Part shown: one piece after another, positions 5,343-13,107 of the stretch
Layout: each line of letters begins with the position of its first letter
Numbering within the stretch: position 1 is the stretch's first letter
DNA from: Gammaproteobacteria bacterium
GTDB taxonomy: Bacteria > Pseudomonadota > Gammaproteobacteria > Granulosicoccales > Granulosicoccaceae
Length of the DNA: 14,043 bases
Direction of reading: 5' to 3'
Assembly: GCA_019634245.1 (NCBI GenBank)
Contig: JAHQVR010000027.1
Location: forward strand, 1 to 14,043
Made by a program: the position numbers and the translations under genes
The notes under the pieces: model-generated
The model's database searches: none
Seen by the model: only the letters and a program-made list of their open reading frames with translations
Told to the model about the DNA's origin: nothing

Positions 5343-7796
5343 TTAGCGGGTGTCAGAATCGCCCAAAGCAGTGGCGGCCGCAGACTCCAGATCTGCCAGC
5401 ATTCGGTTCACTCGCGTTTGGAAACTTTGACTAGACACCACCTGACTTTGCAGGCTCTCGGCCCACAATGGGAATGACAGTGGTGTAAGCCTTTGCGGTT
5501 TAGCCAAAATCCACTGTTTTACCTTGATGGTATTCAGCGCGGTGTTTATTCTTTGGTAATCTAACTGCGCTTCAAGAACTTCACGTCGCGCTTGATCGAG
5601 CAATTGATTATTTTGATCGTGGTTCACCAGCACATCATAAATGAGTCCACTAGAGGATTGGAGTTGGCGGGTGGATTTGTTTCTACCTGGATAGCCTTCG
5701 AATACAAGACCTGCTATTCGGGCAATGTTTCGAAAACGGCGTTTTGCCAATTCGCTACCATTAGTGGTTTCCAATAATTCGTTCAACAAATTATCCGGTG
5801 ATAGAACCTCTCGCAGCAGCGTTTCATTGACATCCATTGGATCAAGGCTGGCCAATTCAAAACCGTAGTCATTGGCCTGAAGTGTCACGGTGATCGCAGA
5901 ACGAGCAGCCAGGCGATGAGCAACTAGCATGGCAAGGCCTTCGTGAGCGAGTCTGCCCGCAAAAGGAAAGAAAAACAGGCTGAATCCCTCGCGGGTGTCA
6001 ATCTGCTCTACCAGAAAATCCTCAGGGCCCGGTAACACCGACCATTGCTGTTGCAGTAGCAATAAAGATTCGATGGCTTTAATCTCTGGGTGGCGTCTGT
6101 GGCCTTGTTTGAACTCTTTAAGGGTATCCAATACGCTGTCAGCCAGTTCGGTGGACAGAGGCATGTGATTACCGCCCCATTTTGGAACAGCCTGACCTCT
6201 ACGCGTGGCCTTTTTTACATAGGCGGTCGCCTCTTTGAAAGAGATTAATTGCAAGTGCAGGCCAGCGAAATGGAAGCTTTGTCCTGGCTTTAACCGAGAT
6301 ACAAACTGTTCTTCTGTGGTGCCGATGCGTTTGCCACCTCGGTAGGCGATTTGGATTTGAGCGTCGGACACGATCGTACCGATGTTGAGCCTGTGGCGTT
6401 GGGCGATCTCTTTATTCATTACTCGGTAGACACCCGCCACCGATACGACCTTGTGATACTGCGGATAGCCTTGCAATGCCTGTCCGCCTCGTGTCAGAAA
6501 ATCCATAACCCAACGCCACTCTTGTTGGGTAAGCGATGCAAAACTGTGAGTTGTTTTTATCTCCGCGTGCATATTGGCTTCGTGAAAACCCGAGCCCAAT
6601 GCGATGGTGACCAAATGCTGGCAAAGCACGTCGAGTGCTTTGGTTAATGGTGGTTTTGCCTCGATGCGATGTTTGGACAATGCTTCTCGAACGGCGGCAA
6701 TTTCCACCAACTCAAAGGCATGTGTGGGAACACACAGGATGCGGGAAGTGGCGCCCGGTTGATGACCGCTTCTGCCTGCGCGTTGTAGTAACCTCGCTAT
6801 GCCTTTTGGGCTACCTATCTGTACCACCTGATCAACGGGGCTGAAGTCGATACCTAAATCCAGTGAGGACGTACAGACCACACAGCGTAATTCGCCAGAG
6901 CGTAAACGGTTCTCTGCGTCTTCTCGTAAGGCTCGGTCGATGGATCCGTGATGAATGGCCAGTGTGGTCACCCACTCGGGTTTTTTTTCCAGTAGGGCCT
7001 TAAACCAAATTTCTGTTTGCGAACGCGTATTGGTGAAAACCAGCGTAGTAGTTGCTTGTTCGATGATGTTGACTACTGAATCAAGCAATTGCAATCCTAA
7101 GTGCCCAGACCAGGGAAAGGATTTAAGATTACTTGGAATGAGGCTATCCACCTCAAGGGAGCGTTCAACGCTTCCTTCGATGAGCGTTCCTTCGGCGTTA
7201 CAACCCAAAAGTGCCTGCATAGATTCGGTCAGGTTGCTTAGAGTAGCGGATAAACCCCAAATTCGTAAGGTATCGGTCAGGGACTTCAGACGTGCCAGGC
7301 ACAGCTCCAACTGGACGCCACGTTTGGTGAACATCAGTTCGTGCCACTCATCCACTACTACCGTATGCAAATTAGACAGTAGCCGTTCATGACCTTGACT
7401 GGCGAGCATTACGGATAGGCTCTCTGGGGTAGTAATCAGGCAGTACGGTGGGTCAGTCAGTTGTTTGGTGCGAATACCACTGCTAGTGTCGCCGGTGCGG
7501 CACTCAACGCGTAACCTGGGTATCAACGCATTCGCCGCGCGCGCTAAATTCTCCTGGGTATCTGCGGCAAGTGCTCGGAGTGGGGTTATCCATAGCACTT
7601 TTAATCCACTGCTTAGTTCATTTTGTTTTGCTTCGTGCTGTAAGGCACCTAACCAGGCCGCATAGGTTTTGCCACTGCCGGTCGAAGAATGTATCAGACC
7701 AGATTCACCGTTATGCCACGCGCGCCAAGCCCGACGTTGGAAGTCGAAGGCTTGCCAATTGTTTTTTTCAAACCACTGAAGCGTTGTACTCTCCAA
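5343..7796 (-). CDS. Ligase-associated DEXH-box helicase (Lhr-like)
   Basis: The 817-aa superfamily 2 helicase is close to the usual length of the ligase-associated DEXH helicase family, an Lhr relative that unwinds DNA during repair. Motifs in order: Walker A TGSGKT (39-44, Lys43), motif Ia TPLRALA (71-77), DEWH box (149-152), motif III SAT (about 183-185), motif IV VFTNTRSQTE (about 253-262), motif V LDLGIDF (about 312-318) and motif VI QRAGRSGH (338-345). The Lhr-type winged-helix and C-terminal domains follow. The start is TTG, 7 nt after the rraA-like stop, with TAGGT as a modest ribosome-binding site. It gives the expected short lead-in (WF..N.W..FDFQRRAW) before the Q-motif region. The product probably acts with PdeM encoded immediately downstream. 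Confidence 0.92.
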   Translation of the reverse strand: MESTTLQWFEKNNWQAFDFQRRAWRAWHNGESGLIHSSTGSGKTYAAWLGALQHEAKQNELSSGLKVLWITPLRALAADTQENLARAANALIPRLRVECRTGDTSSGIRTKQLTDPPYCLITTPESLSVMLASQGHERLLSNLHTVVVDEWHELMFTKRGVQLELCLARLKSLTDTLRIWGLSATLSNLTESMQALLGCNAEGTLIEGSVERSLEVDSLIPSNLKSFPWSGHLGLQLLDSVVNIIEQATTTLVFTNTRSQTEIWFKALLEKKPEWVTTLAIHHGSIDRALREDAENRLRSGELRCVVCTSSLDLGIDFSPVDQVVQIGSPKGIARLLQRAGRSGHQPGATSRILCVPTHAFELVEIAAVREALSKHRIEAKPPLTKALDVLCQHLVTIALGSGFHEANMHAEIKTTHSFASLTQQEWRWVMDFLTRGGQALQGYPQYHKVVSVAGVYRVMNKEIAQRHRLNIGTIVSDAQIQIAYRGGKRIGTTEEQFVSRLKPGQSFHFAGLHLQLISFKEATAYVKKATRRGQAVPKWGGNHMPLSTELADSVLDTLKEFKQGHRRHPEIKAIESLLLLQQQWSVLPGPEDFLVEQIDTREGFSLFFFPFAGRLAHEGLAMLVAHRLAARSAITVTLQANDYGFELASLDPMDVNETLLREVLSPDNLLNELLETTNGSELAKRRFRNIARIAGLVFEGYPGRNKSTRQLQSSSGLIYDVLVNHDQNNQLLDQARREVLEAQLDYQRINTALNTIKVKQWILAKPQRLTPLSFPLWAESLQSQVVSSQSFQTRVNRMLADLESAAATALGDSDTR

Positions 7797-7803
7797 CGGA
7801 TAC

Positions 7804-8493
7804 CTACAAGCGCACCACTTGGTCCGATTCGAGAAGTTCTGTGATGCTCTGGGGTATTTTCAAACCATTAGCCACGGCTTCATCTAGTGTTAATTCTAAT
7901 TGTTCTATGTGTTTAACGGTTTCAATGACCTGAGGTACCTGCTTTTTTGGAATCACGACAACCCCATCCACATCGGCAACTATCACATCATCGGTATTCA
8001 CCGTAACGCCTCCCATGGATACGGCTGCACCGACAATTCCCGGGCCCTTAGCCACAGGTGAATTTGGGCAAACCCCAGTCGCATAGACACCGATGCCTAC
8101 GTCGACAATACCCATAACATCACGGACTAGTCCGTCGGTCACAAGGCCCACAGCGCCGGCGTTTTTAGCCATGCCAATGACTCGGTCTCCAGCTGCTGCA
8201 GACCCCTGCCAACCCTCACAAGCCACCATCAACACATCCCCTGGTCTGATCTCGGAAAGGCCCGCCAGCAGCCCTAACACATCATCAGGTCCACTGAAGC
8301 AGGTGAGTGCACGGCCAGCGAATGACGAGGGTAGGTCGGTATGCACCGATTTAATCTGTGGACTGAGCGCGCCACGGCCGTGCATCGCATCTGCAATGAA
8401 ACCGGTTGGAAAACCTGCCAACGAGCGAATCTCTGAGTCGCTGGGTGGATCTTGACGATTATGGATGGTGATCAGAGCAGGTTCTTCAATCAT
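7804..8493 (-). CDS. RraA-like protein (possible oxo-acid aldolase)
   Basis: The protein has the RraA/HMG-CHA aldolase fold signature. GFPTGFIADAMHGRGAL lies near the N-terminus, GDVLMVA and GMAKNAGAVGLVTDGLVRD in the middle, and DVIVADVDGVVVIP near the end. Relatives include the RNase E inhibitor RraA and metal-dependent 4-hydroxy-4-methyl-2-oxoglutarate aldolases. The Gly-x-Arg-Asp region (DGLVRD) is typical of the aldolase-like group, but the substrate is unknown. I prefer the ATG at 8493 (229 aa), because family members commonly begin MIEEP..LTI and because the longer version would overlap the divergent lutA promoter. The ATG at 8532 (242 aa) is possible and has AAGG at 5-nt spacing. It is the first gene of the minus-strand operon. 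No strong promoter is seen for it. Confidence 0.85.
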   Translation of the reverse strand: MIEEPALITIHNRQDPPSDSEIRSLAGFPTGFIADAMHGRGALSPQIKSVHTDLPSSFAGRALTCFSGPDDVLGLLAGLSEIRPGDVLMVACEGWQGSAAAGDRVIGMAKNAGAVGLVTDGLVRDVMGIVDVGIGVYATGVCPNSPVAKGPGIVGAAVSMGGVTVNTDDVIVADVDGVVVIPKKQVPQVIETVKHIEQLELTLDEAVANGLKIPQSITELLESDQVVRL

Positions 8494-8508
8494 GGTTAGA
8501 ATGTCCCG

Positions 8509-8537
8509 TTGACAGGCAATTTCGCATAGCATACAAG
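8509..8537 (+). promoter_or_regulatory. Sigma-70-type promoter for the lut operon
   Basis: A perfect TTGACA (8509-8514) is followed, after exactly 17 bp, by TACAAG (8532-8537), which matches the -10 consensus at 4 of 6 positions. Transcription would start near 8544, about 64 nt before the lutA ATG. No other -35/-10 pair in the divergent gap is as good. Confidence 0.5.
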
Positions 8538-8546
8538 CCTTAAGGC
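8537..8546. promoter_or_regulatory. Perfect 10-bp palindrome at the predicted lut transcription start
   Basis: GCCTTAAGGC is self-complementary over all 10 bases. It begins at the last base of the predicted -10 hexamer and covers the predicted start point, a typical place for a repressor. No regulator gene is in the window, so the binding protein is unknown. It also lies just upstream of the rraA-like gene and could serve both directions. Confidence 0.3.
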
Positions 8547-8607
8547 GCTTTCAGGTGAAACCCTAAGTTGCGCTGACTCAATATCCGTTAACACTCGGGA
8601 GCGCCTC

Positions 8608-9384
8608 ATGGCATCCAAGCAAGTAGGGCTATTTGTTACCTGCCTGGTGGATTTGTATCGGCCAAATGTGGGCTTTGCGAGCATCAAATTGCTGGAGGCG
8701 GCTGGCTGCACGGTGGTGGTCCCTCAAAATCAGACCTGTTGTGGGCAACCGGCTTATAACAGTGGTGACAATGCCACAACCGCTGCGATCGCGCGTAATA
8801 CCATCGAGGCCTTTGCCGGCGTTGATTATATCGTTGCGCCGTCAGGGTCCTGTGCTGGCATGCTTCGGGATCATTATCCAGAACTTCTCAAAGAAGATCA
8901 TCAATGGCACAACCGGGCCAATGAGTTTGCTAAGAAGTGCTATGAGTTGACCAGTTTTTTAACCGATGTGATGGGGTTTAACGATATTGATGCAACCTAT
9001 CAGGGAACGGTGACTTATCACGACAGCTGTTCGGGTCTTCGCGAACTGGGGGTCAAGCAACAGCCGCGACAACTGTTATCCAAAACAAAGGCACTCACTC
9101 TGGAGGAGATGGATGACACCGATGTCTGTTGCGGCTTTGGTGGAACTTTCTGCGTAAAGTATCCTGAGATCTCGACCAAAATGGTGACCGATAAAATTGC
9201 TCTAGCGCAACAAACGGATGCGGACACATTGCTGGGTGGAGACATGGGTTGCTTGTTAAACATTAGTGGTCGATTGTCTCGAATGGGGTCTGACATGCGT
9301 GTTTACCACGTCGCTGAGGTGCTAGCGAATATGGCCGAGGGTCCTGGTATCGGACAAGGTCAAAAAGACGGAGCCGACTCATGA
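8608..9384 (+). CDS. lutA: Lactate utilization protein LutA (CCG-domain Fe-S protein)
   Basis: LutA is part of the LutABC iron-sulfur complex that oxidises L-lactate to pyruvate in the cytoplasm or at the membrane. The 258-aa protein has two CCG (cysteine-rich) domains of the heterodisulfide reductase/GlpC type. The first has Cys12, Cys44-Cys45 (TCCGQPAYNSG) and Cys82. The second has Cys141, Cys174-Cys175 (VCCGFGG) and Cys215. These are the expected ligand sets. The length matches family members. The start is supported by GGGAG (8597-8601), 6 nt ahead of the ATG. The last four bases overlap lutB (ATGA), which indicates translational coupling. No lactate permease or lutR regulator is in the window. 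Glycolate or another 2-hydroxy acid is a less likely substrate. Confidence 0.93.
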   Translation: MASKQVGLFVTCLVDLYRPNVGFASIKLLEAAGCTVVVPQNQTCCGQPAYNSGDNATTAAIARNTIEAFAGVDYIVAPSGSCAGMLRDHYPELLKEDHQWHNRANEFAKKCYELTSFLTDVMGFNDIDATYQGTVTYHDSCSGLRELGVKQQPRQLLSKTKALTLEEMDDTDVCCGFGGTFCVKYPEISTKMVTDKIALAQQTDADTLLGGDMGCLLNISGRLSRMGSDMRVYHVAEVLANMAEGPGIGQGQKDGADS

Positions 9385-10820
9385 GTAGCCACTTCTCCAC
9401 GACTTCACCGGCATTCAAATCGAATGCATCAGAGGCTTTACAGGATAAAACGTTACAAAAAGCCCTGGGCACGGTAAAAACAGGATTCATTGGTAAACGA
9501 CAGAAAGCTATCTCACTGGTGCCTGAATGGGAACAGATTCGCGCAGAAGCAAAGACGCTAAAAGACCATACCATTGAACATCTAGATGCGTACCTTTTGG
9601 AGTATGAAGCGGCGGTCAAGCGGCATGGAGGGCATGTACATTGGGCGACTGATGGTGAAGAGGCGGCCACTAAGATTGTTGAGATTTGTCGATCGGCAAA
9701 TGCCAAAACCGTCACCAAAGGAAAATCGATGGTGGGCGAGGAGTCCTATGTTAATTCAGCGCTAGAAGAAGCTGGCATAGAGCCTATTGAGACTGATTTG
9801 GGCGAGTACATCATTCAATTGGCTGATGAATTGCCGAGTCACATCATTGCTCCAGCAATACATAAAACGAAAGAACAAATATCAGATCTTTTCCACGAAC
9901 ATCACGCACAGTATGGACTCACGGAAAAGCTCAACGACAGGCCTTCATTGGTGAACGAAGCGCGCACGGTTTTACGGGAAAAATTTCGCAACGCCGATGT
10001 GGGGATCACCGGTGCAAACTTTCTGATTGCCGAAACTGGCCAACATGTGTTGGTTACCAACGAAGGTAATGGTGATCTAACATCGAATTTACCTCGGGTG
10101 CATATTGTAATTGTTGGTATAGAAAAGGTCGTGCCTACACTGGAAGATGCCACCACCTTGCTTCGACTATTAGCCCGGAGTGCTACTGGACAGCACATAT
10201 CCAATTACACCAGCTTGATGAGTGGCCCGAAACGCCCGGGCGATATAGATGGGCCCGAAGAGTTCCACGTAGTGCTTGTGGATAATAAACGTACCGATAT
10301 GCTCGAAGGTGATCTGAAGGAAATGCTCCGGTGTATTCGATGTGGCGCTTGTATGAATCATTGCCCCGTCTATGGCTCGGTAGGCGGCCATGCCTATGGT
10401 TGGGTATACCCTGGGCCCATGGGATCGGTGGTAACACCGGTGATGATTGGATTGGAGAACTCCGCGGATCTTCCCCATGCTTGTACGCTGAATGGGCGTT
10501 GTGCTGAGGTTTGTCCAATGAGTATTCCACTACCCAAACTACTACGCAATCATCGTCAGACGACGTTTGAAAAACACTTGCAGTCTAAACCCAGCCGGTT
10601 TGGATTGGCAGCGTGGGCAACGTTGGCCAAGCGGCCGAAACTCTATCGATTTGTTATGCAAATCGGTGTTGGAATGCTTAATCTATTAGGTCACAAGCGA
10701 GGTCGGTTCTCCAAACTTCCGTTGGCTGGTGCGTGGACGGCTGGAAGAGACTTGCCGGCTCCACAGCAACGCGGAACATTTCTCTCACAATATAAAAAAG
10801 CTCATGACCGATTCAGCTGA
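9381..10820 (+). CDS. lutB: Lactate utilization protein LutB (LUD domain plus ferredoxin-like domain)
   Basis: The 479-aa protein is the central LutB subunit. Residues about 70-305 form the LUD domain, with VTKGKSMVGEE, GITGANFLIAETG and TNEGNGDL. A ferredoxin-like module follows, and then the LutB-type C-terminal region. The first cluster motif is canonical: Cys318, Cys321, Cys324 and Cys328 (CIRCGACMNHCP). The second reads CTLNGRCAEVCP, with Cys368, Cys374 and Cys378. Most relatives I know have Cys-x2-Cys-x3-Cys-Pro here, so the first ligand appears shifted or replaced by Asn. The gene overlaps lutA by 4 bp and has its own GGAG (9370-9373) 7 nt upstream. It overlaps lutC by 17 bp. Confidence 0.94.
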   Translation: MSSHFSTTSPAFKSNASEALQDKTLQKALGTVKTGFIGKRQKAISLVPEWEQIRAEAKTLKDHTIEHLDAYLLEYEAAVKRHGGHVHWATDGEEAATKIVEICRSANAKTVTKGKSMVGEESYVNSALEEAGIEPIETDLGEYIIQLADELPSHIIAPAIHKTKEQISDLFHEHHAQYGLTEKLNDRPSLVNEARTVLREKFRNADVGITGANFLIAETGQHVLVTNEGNGDLTSNLPRVHIVIVGIEKVVPTLEDATTLLRLLARSATGQHISNYTSLMSGPKRPGDIDGPEEFHVVLVDNKRTDMLEGDLKEMLRCIRCGACMNHCPVYGSVGGHAYGWVYPGPMGSVVTPVMIGLENSADLPHACTLNGRCAEVCPMSIPLPKLLRNHRQTTFEKHLQSKPSRFGLAAWATLAKRPKLYRFVMQIGVGMLNLLGHKRGRFSKLPLAGAWTAGRDLPAPQQRGTFLSQYKKAHDRFS

Positions 10821-11442
10821 TGCACGTTCAGAAATATTGAACAGGATAAGACAGGCTCGCGGATCGAACGTATCTAAAGAGGTCGCTAGAGCTCGAATCG
10901 ATCAGCCGCCTTCGTTTACTCGTCCCATGCTCACAGGTGACTTAACCGATCGTCTCGTTGAACAGATGGAAGCGGTACTCATGACTGTGGCGCGAATACA
11001 AACCTCGAGTGAAATTGTTGAGGCCGTTCGTTGGTACTTAGATAGTGAAGGTATAGAAGGGCCGGTCACCGTAGCTCCTGGTTTAAATAATTTGGATTGG
11101 CCGGAGAATTATGGCGTGGGCGCTGCCACTGGTGAGGAAGCCGCCAGCGTGACCCCATGCCTGGGCGCTGTGGCTGAAACGGGTAGCCTGGCGTTAGGCA
11201 GCAGTGATGAGTCGCCCAATACGCTCGCGTTTTTGCCAGAAACCCATATTGTGGTTGTCAATGAATCTCAGGTGGTAGGGCACTTGGAAGATTTGTGGGC
11301 ACAAGTTCGAGACCAGGATGTGTTACCAAGGGCGGTGAATTTGATTACAGGTCCTTCGCGCACCGGGGATATTGAACAAACCATAGAAATTGGCGCACAC
11401 GGTCCGCGAAAGATGCATGTGTTAATTGTGGCGGATTCATAG
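10804..11442 (+). CDS. lutC: Lactate utilization protein LutC (LUD domain)
   Basis: LutC is the third subunit of the lactate oxidation complex. The 212-aa protein carries one LUD domain, with the signature VAETGSLALGSS in the middle, THIVVV, and the family ending GPSRTGDIEQTIEIGAHGPR before a final beta-strand. I chose the ATG at 10804, inside the end of lutB (17-bp overlap). The sequence after it (MTDSADARSEILNRIRQA) looks like typical LutC N-termini. A longer frame from GTG 10729 exists, but it would extend 92 bp into lutB and has no matching homology. The ribosome-binding site is poor, so translation probably depends on coupling to lutB. The next gene starts 3 nt after the stop. Confidence 0.92.
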   Translation: MTDSADARSEILNRIRQARGSNVSKEVARARIDQPPSFTRPMLTGDLTDRLVEQMEAVLMTVARIQTSSEIVEAVRWYLDSEGIEGPVTVAPGLNNLDWPENYGVGAATGEEAASVTPCLGAVAETGSLALGSSDESPNTLAFLPETHIVVVNESQVVGHLEDLWAQVRDQDVLPRAVNLITGPSRTGDIEQTIEIGAHGPRKMHVLIVADS

Positions 11443-11445
11443 TTT

Positions 11446-12156
11446 ATGAGTACTGCTGAGCTTATGCGAGGTGTGCAGGCGATTTCCTTCGACCTGGACG
11501 ATACGTTGTGGGATTGCGATTCGGTGATTCGTCAAGCCGAACAACAAGCCTGGCAGTGGTTGACCGAACACACTCCCCGCATAACAGAACAGCATGAAAG
11601 GGATATTATTGGACAGCTACGACGTGAGATTGTCGACAAAGAGCCGCATTTAGTCACCGATGTTACCCGGCTTAGGCACACCATTTATAAAGAGTTACTC
11701 ATTCGGCATGACTACCATTCGGAATTGGCGGACCAGCTCTTTAATGTATTCTACATCGCTCGATCGAATGTGACGCTCTACGATGGTGTGCTGAATATGC
11801 TCGATAGCATTCGCCAACATTTTAAAGTGGCTGCTATCACGAACGGTAATGCGGATCTCTCCATTGTCGGGATCGATGGGCATTTTGCGGATGTACAGAG
11901 AGCCAGTGTCGATAATCCGCCTAAGCCAGATGCCCATATGTTCGAGCAATGTATGAAGAATCTGGATCTAACATCAGACAGGCTGATCCATATCGGGGAT
12001 AATCCTGAAACCGATGTGTGTGGGGCGAAGCGGGCAGGGTTGAAGGCCATCTGGTTTAATCAAACGGGTGCAACCTGGCCATCAGAGCTTGACCCTCCAG
12101 ATATCGAAGCGAACTCGATTGATCACTTGACCCAATTGCTACTGGTAAATACTTAA
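11446..12156 (+). CDS. yigB: HAD-family phosphatase, YigB-like
   Basis: This 236-aa HAD-superfamily hydrolase has motif I FDLDDTLWD (nucleophile Asp16, acid/base Asp18), motif II AITNGN (Thr132), Lys160 in NPPKPD, and motif IV IGDNPETDVCGAKRAG (Asp185, Asp190). The N-terminal cap and overall order, including EPHLVTDVTRLR, closely resemble E. coli YigB. That enzyme dephosphorylates the riboflavin precursor 5-amino-6-(5-phosphoribitylamino)uracil and also acts on FMN and other phosphates. In enterobacteria yigB lies next to xerC; here it sits between lutC and an aminotransferase. The ATG at 11446 is 3 nt after the lutC stop; a second ATG at 11464 is a possible start. The stop overlaps the next ATG (TAATG). 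Confidence 0.82.
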   Translation: MSTAELMRGVQAISFDLDDTLWDCDSVIRQAEQQAWQWLTEHTPRITEQHERDIIGQLRREIVDKEPHLVTDVTRLRHTIYKELLIRHDYHSELADQLFNVFYIARSNVTLYDGVLNMLDSIRQHFKVAAITNGNADLSIVGIDGHFADVQRASVDNPPKPDAHMFEQCMKNLDLTSDRLIHIGDNPETDVCGAKRAGLKAIWFNQTGATWPSELDPPDIEANSIDHLTQLLLVNT

Positions 12157-13013
12157 TGAGCAGAATGTTTTATGTCAATGGCGACTTTGTCAGCGAGGAA
12201 GACGCCAAGGTGTCCGTGCTGGATAGGGGTTTTTTGTTCGCCGACGCGGTCTATGAAGTGTCTACCGTTCTCAATGGGCGGCTCATTGACAACACAGCAC
12301 ATTTGCGACGTCTGGCTCGTTCCATGAGTGAGCTAAACATGCAGCCGCCCTGTTCAGATCAGGAAATTCAGAGCGCTCAACATAAATTGTTGGAATTGAA
12401 TGGTGTAACAGAAGGGCTTTTGTATTTACAGGTGACGCGCGGCGTGGCGGATCGGGATTTTGCCTATCCGGTGAATAGTCAGTCTACTCTCGTCATGTTC
12501 ACTCAATCGAATCAGCTCATTAATAATCCAAAAGCGGAAACGGGTATATCGGTTATATCGGTGCCAGATATACGCTGGAAGCGCCGCGACATTAAAACTG
12601 TCGGGTTACTAGCGCCCAGCATGGCCAAACAGTCGGCATTGGACGCAGGCGCGCAAGATGCCTGGATGGTTGAAGATGGACTGGTGACCGAGGGGACGTC
12701 GAACAATGCATACATTGTTCGTCAAGATAATGTCATACAAACCCGTCAAATTGGTCATGAAATACTCAGTGGAATCACTCGAACGGCTGTACTGAAATTT
12801 GCCAGTGAAACCGGCATGCAGGTTGAAGAAAAACCGTTTTCTATTGAGGACGCCTATCAAGCCAAAGAGGCATTTATAACCAGTGCATCCACGTTCGTTA
12901 TGCCCGTTGTGAATATCGATAATCGGCCAGTAGGCGCAGGCCAGCCAGGTCCAGTGGCCTTACGTTTACGACAGATTTATATTGAGACGGCTTTACAGCG
13001 TGTCGACCTTTAG
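12156..13013 (+). CDS. D-amino-acid-transaminase-like class IV aminotransferase
   Basis: The 285-aa pyridoxal-phosphate enzyme is fold-type IV (BCAT/DAAT family). It shows VLDRGFLFADAVYEV near the N-terminus, the PLP-binding Lys147 in RRDIKTVGLL, and Glu179 in DGLVTEGTSNNA, followed by GITR and the PGPVALRLR ending. The whole pattern is closest to D-amino-acid transaminase, which converts D-alanine plus 2-oxoglutarate to pyruvate plus D-glutamate. In the Bacillus enzyme Arg98 and His100 bind the substrate carboxylate. Here the matching stretch reads DRDFAYP, so the Arg is kept and the His place holds Phe, which suggests altered or non-canonical specificity. The ATG overlaps the preceding stop by one base. 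It is the last gene of the lut operon; no intrinsic terminator is visible after it. Confidence 0.86.
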   Translation: MSRMFYVNGDFVSEEDAKVSVLDRGFLFADAVYEVSTVLNGRLIDNTAHLRRLARSMSELNMQPPCSDQEIQSAQHKLLELNGVTEGLLYLQVTRGVADRDFAYPVNSQSTLVMFTQSNQLINNPKAETGISVISVPDIRWKRRDIKTVGLLAPSMAKQSALDAGAQDAWMVEDGLVTEGTSNNAYIVRQDNVIQTRQIGHEILSGITRTAVLKFASETGMQVEEKPFSIEDAYQAKEAFITSASTFVMPVVNIDNRPVGAGQPGPVALRLRQIYIETALQRVDL

Positions 13014-13074
13014 TGCTTCATTAAAACAAATGTAACGTCCATAACTATCGTAAAGTTTAAGGCTGCCCACATAG

Positions 13075-13092
13075 GTTACAGTAAGAGTTACA
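13075..13092 (+). promoter_or_regulatory. GTTACA direct repeat upstream of the lipoprotein gene
   Basis: GTTACA occurs at 13075-13080 and 13087-13092, one 12-bp step apart. Its reverse complement TGTAAC lies at 13031-13036. Direct repeats at 11-12 bp spacing are typical of OmpR/PhoB-family response regulators. No clear -35/-10 pair accompanies them. Confidence 0.25.
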
Positions 13093-13107
13093 CTTCTATG
13101 CGCGGCT

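Noticed and set aside
10729..10803. Longer lutC start at GTG
   Set aside because: It would overlap lutB by 92 bp and adds residues unlike LutC N-termini; ATG 10804 fits better.
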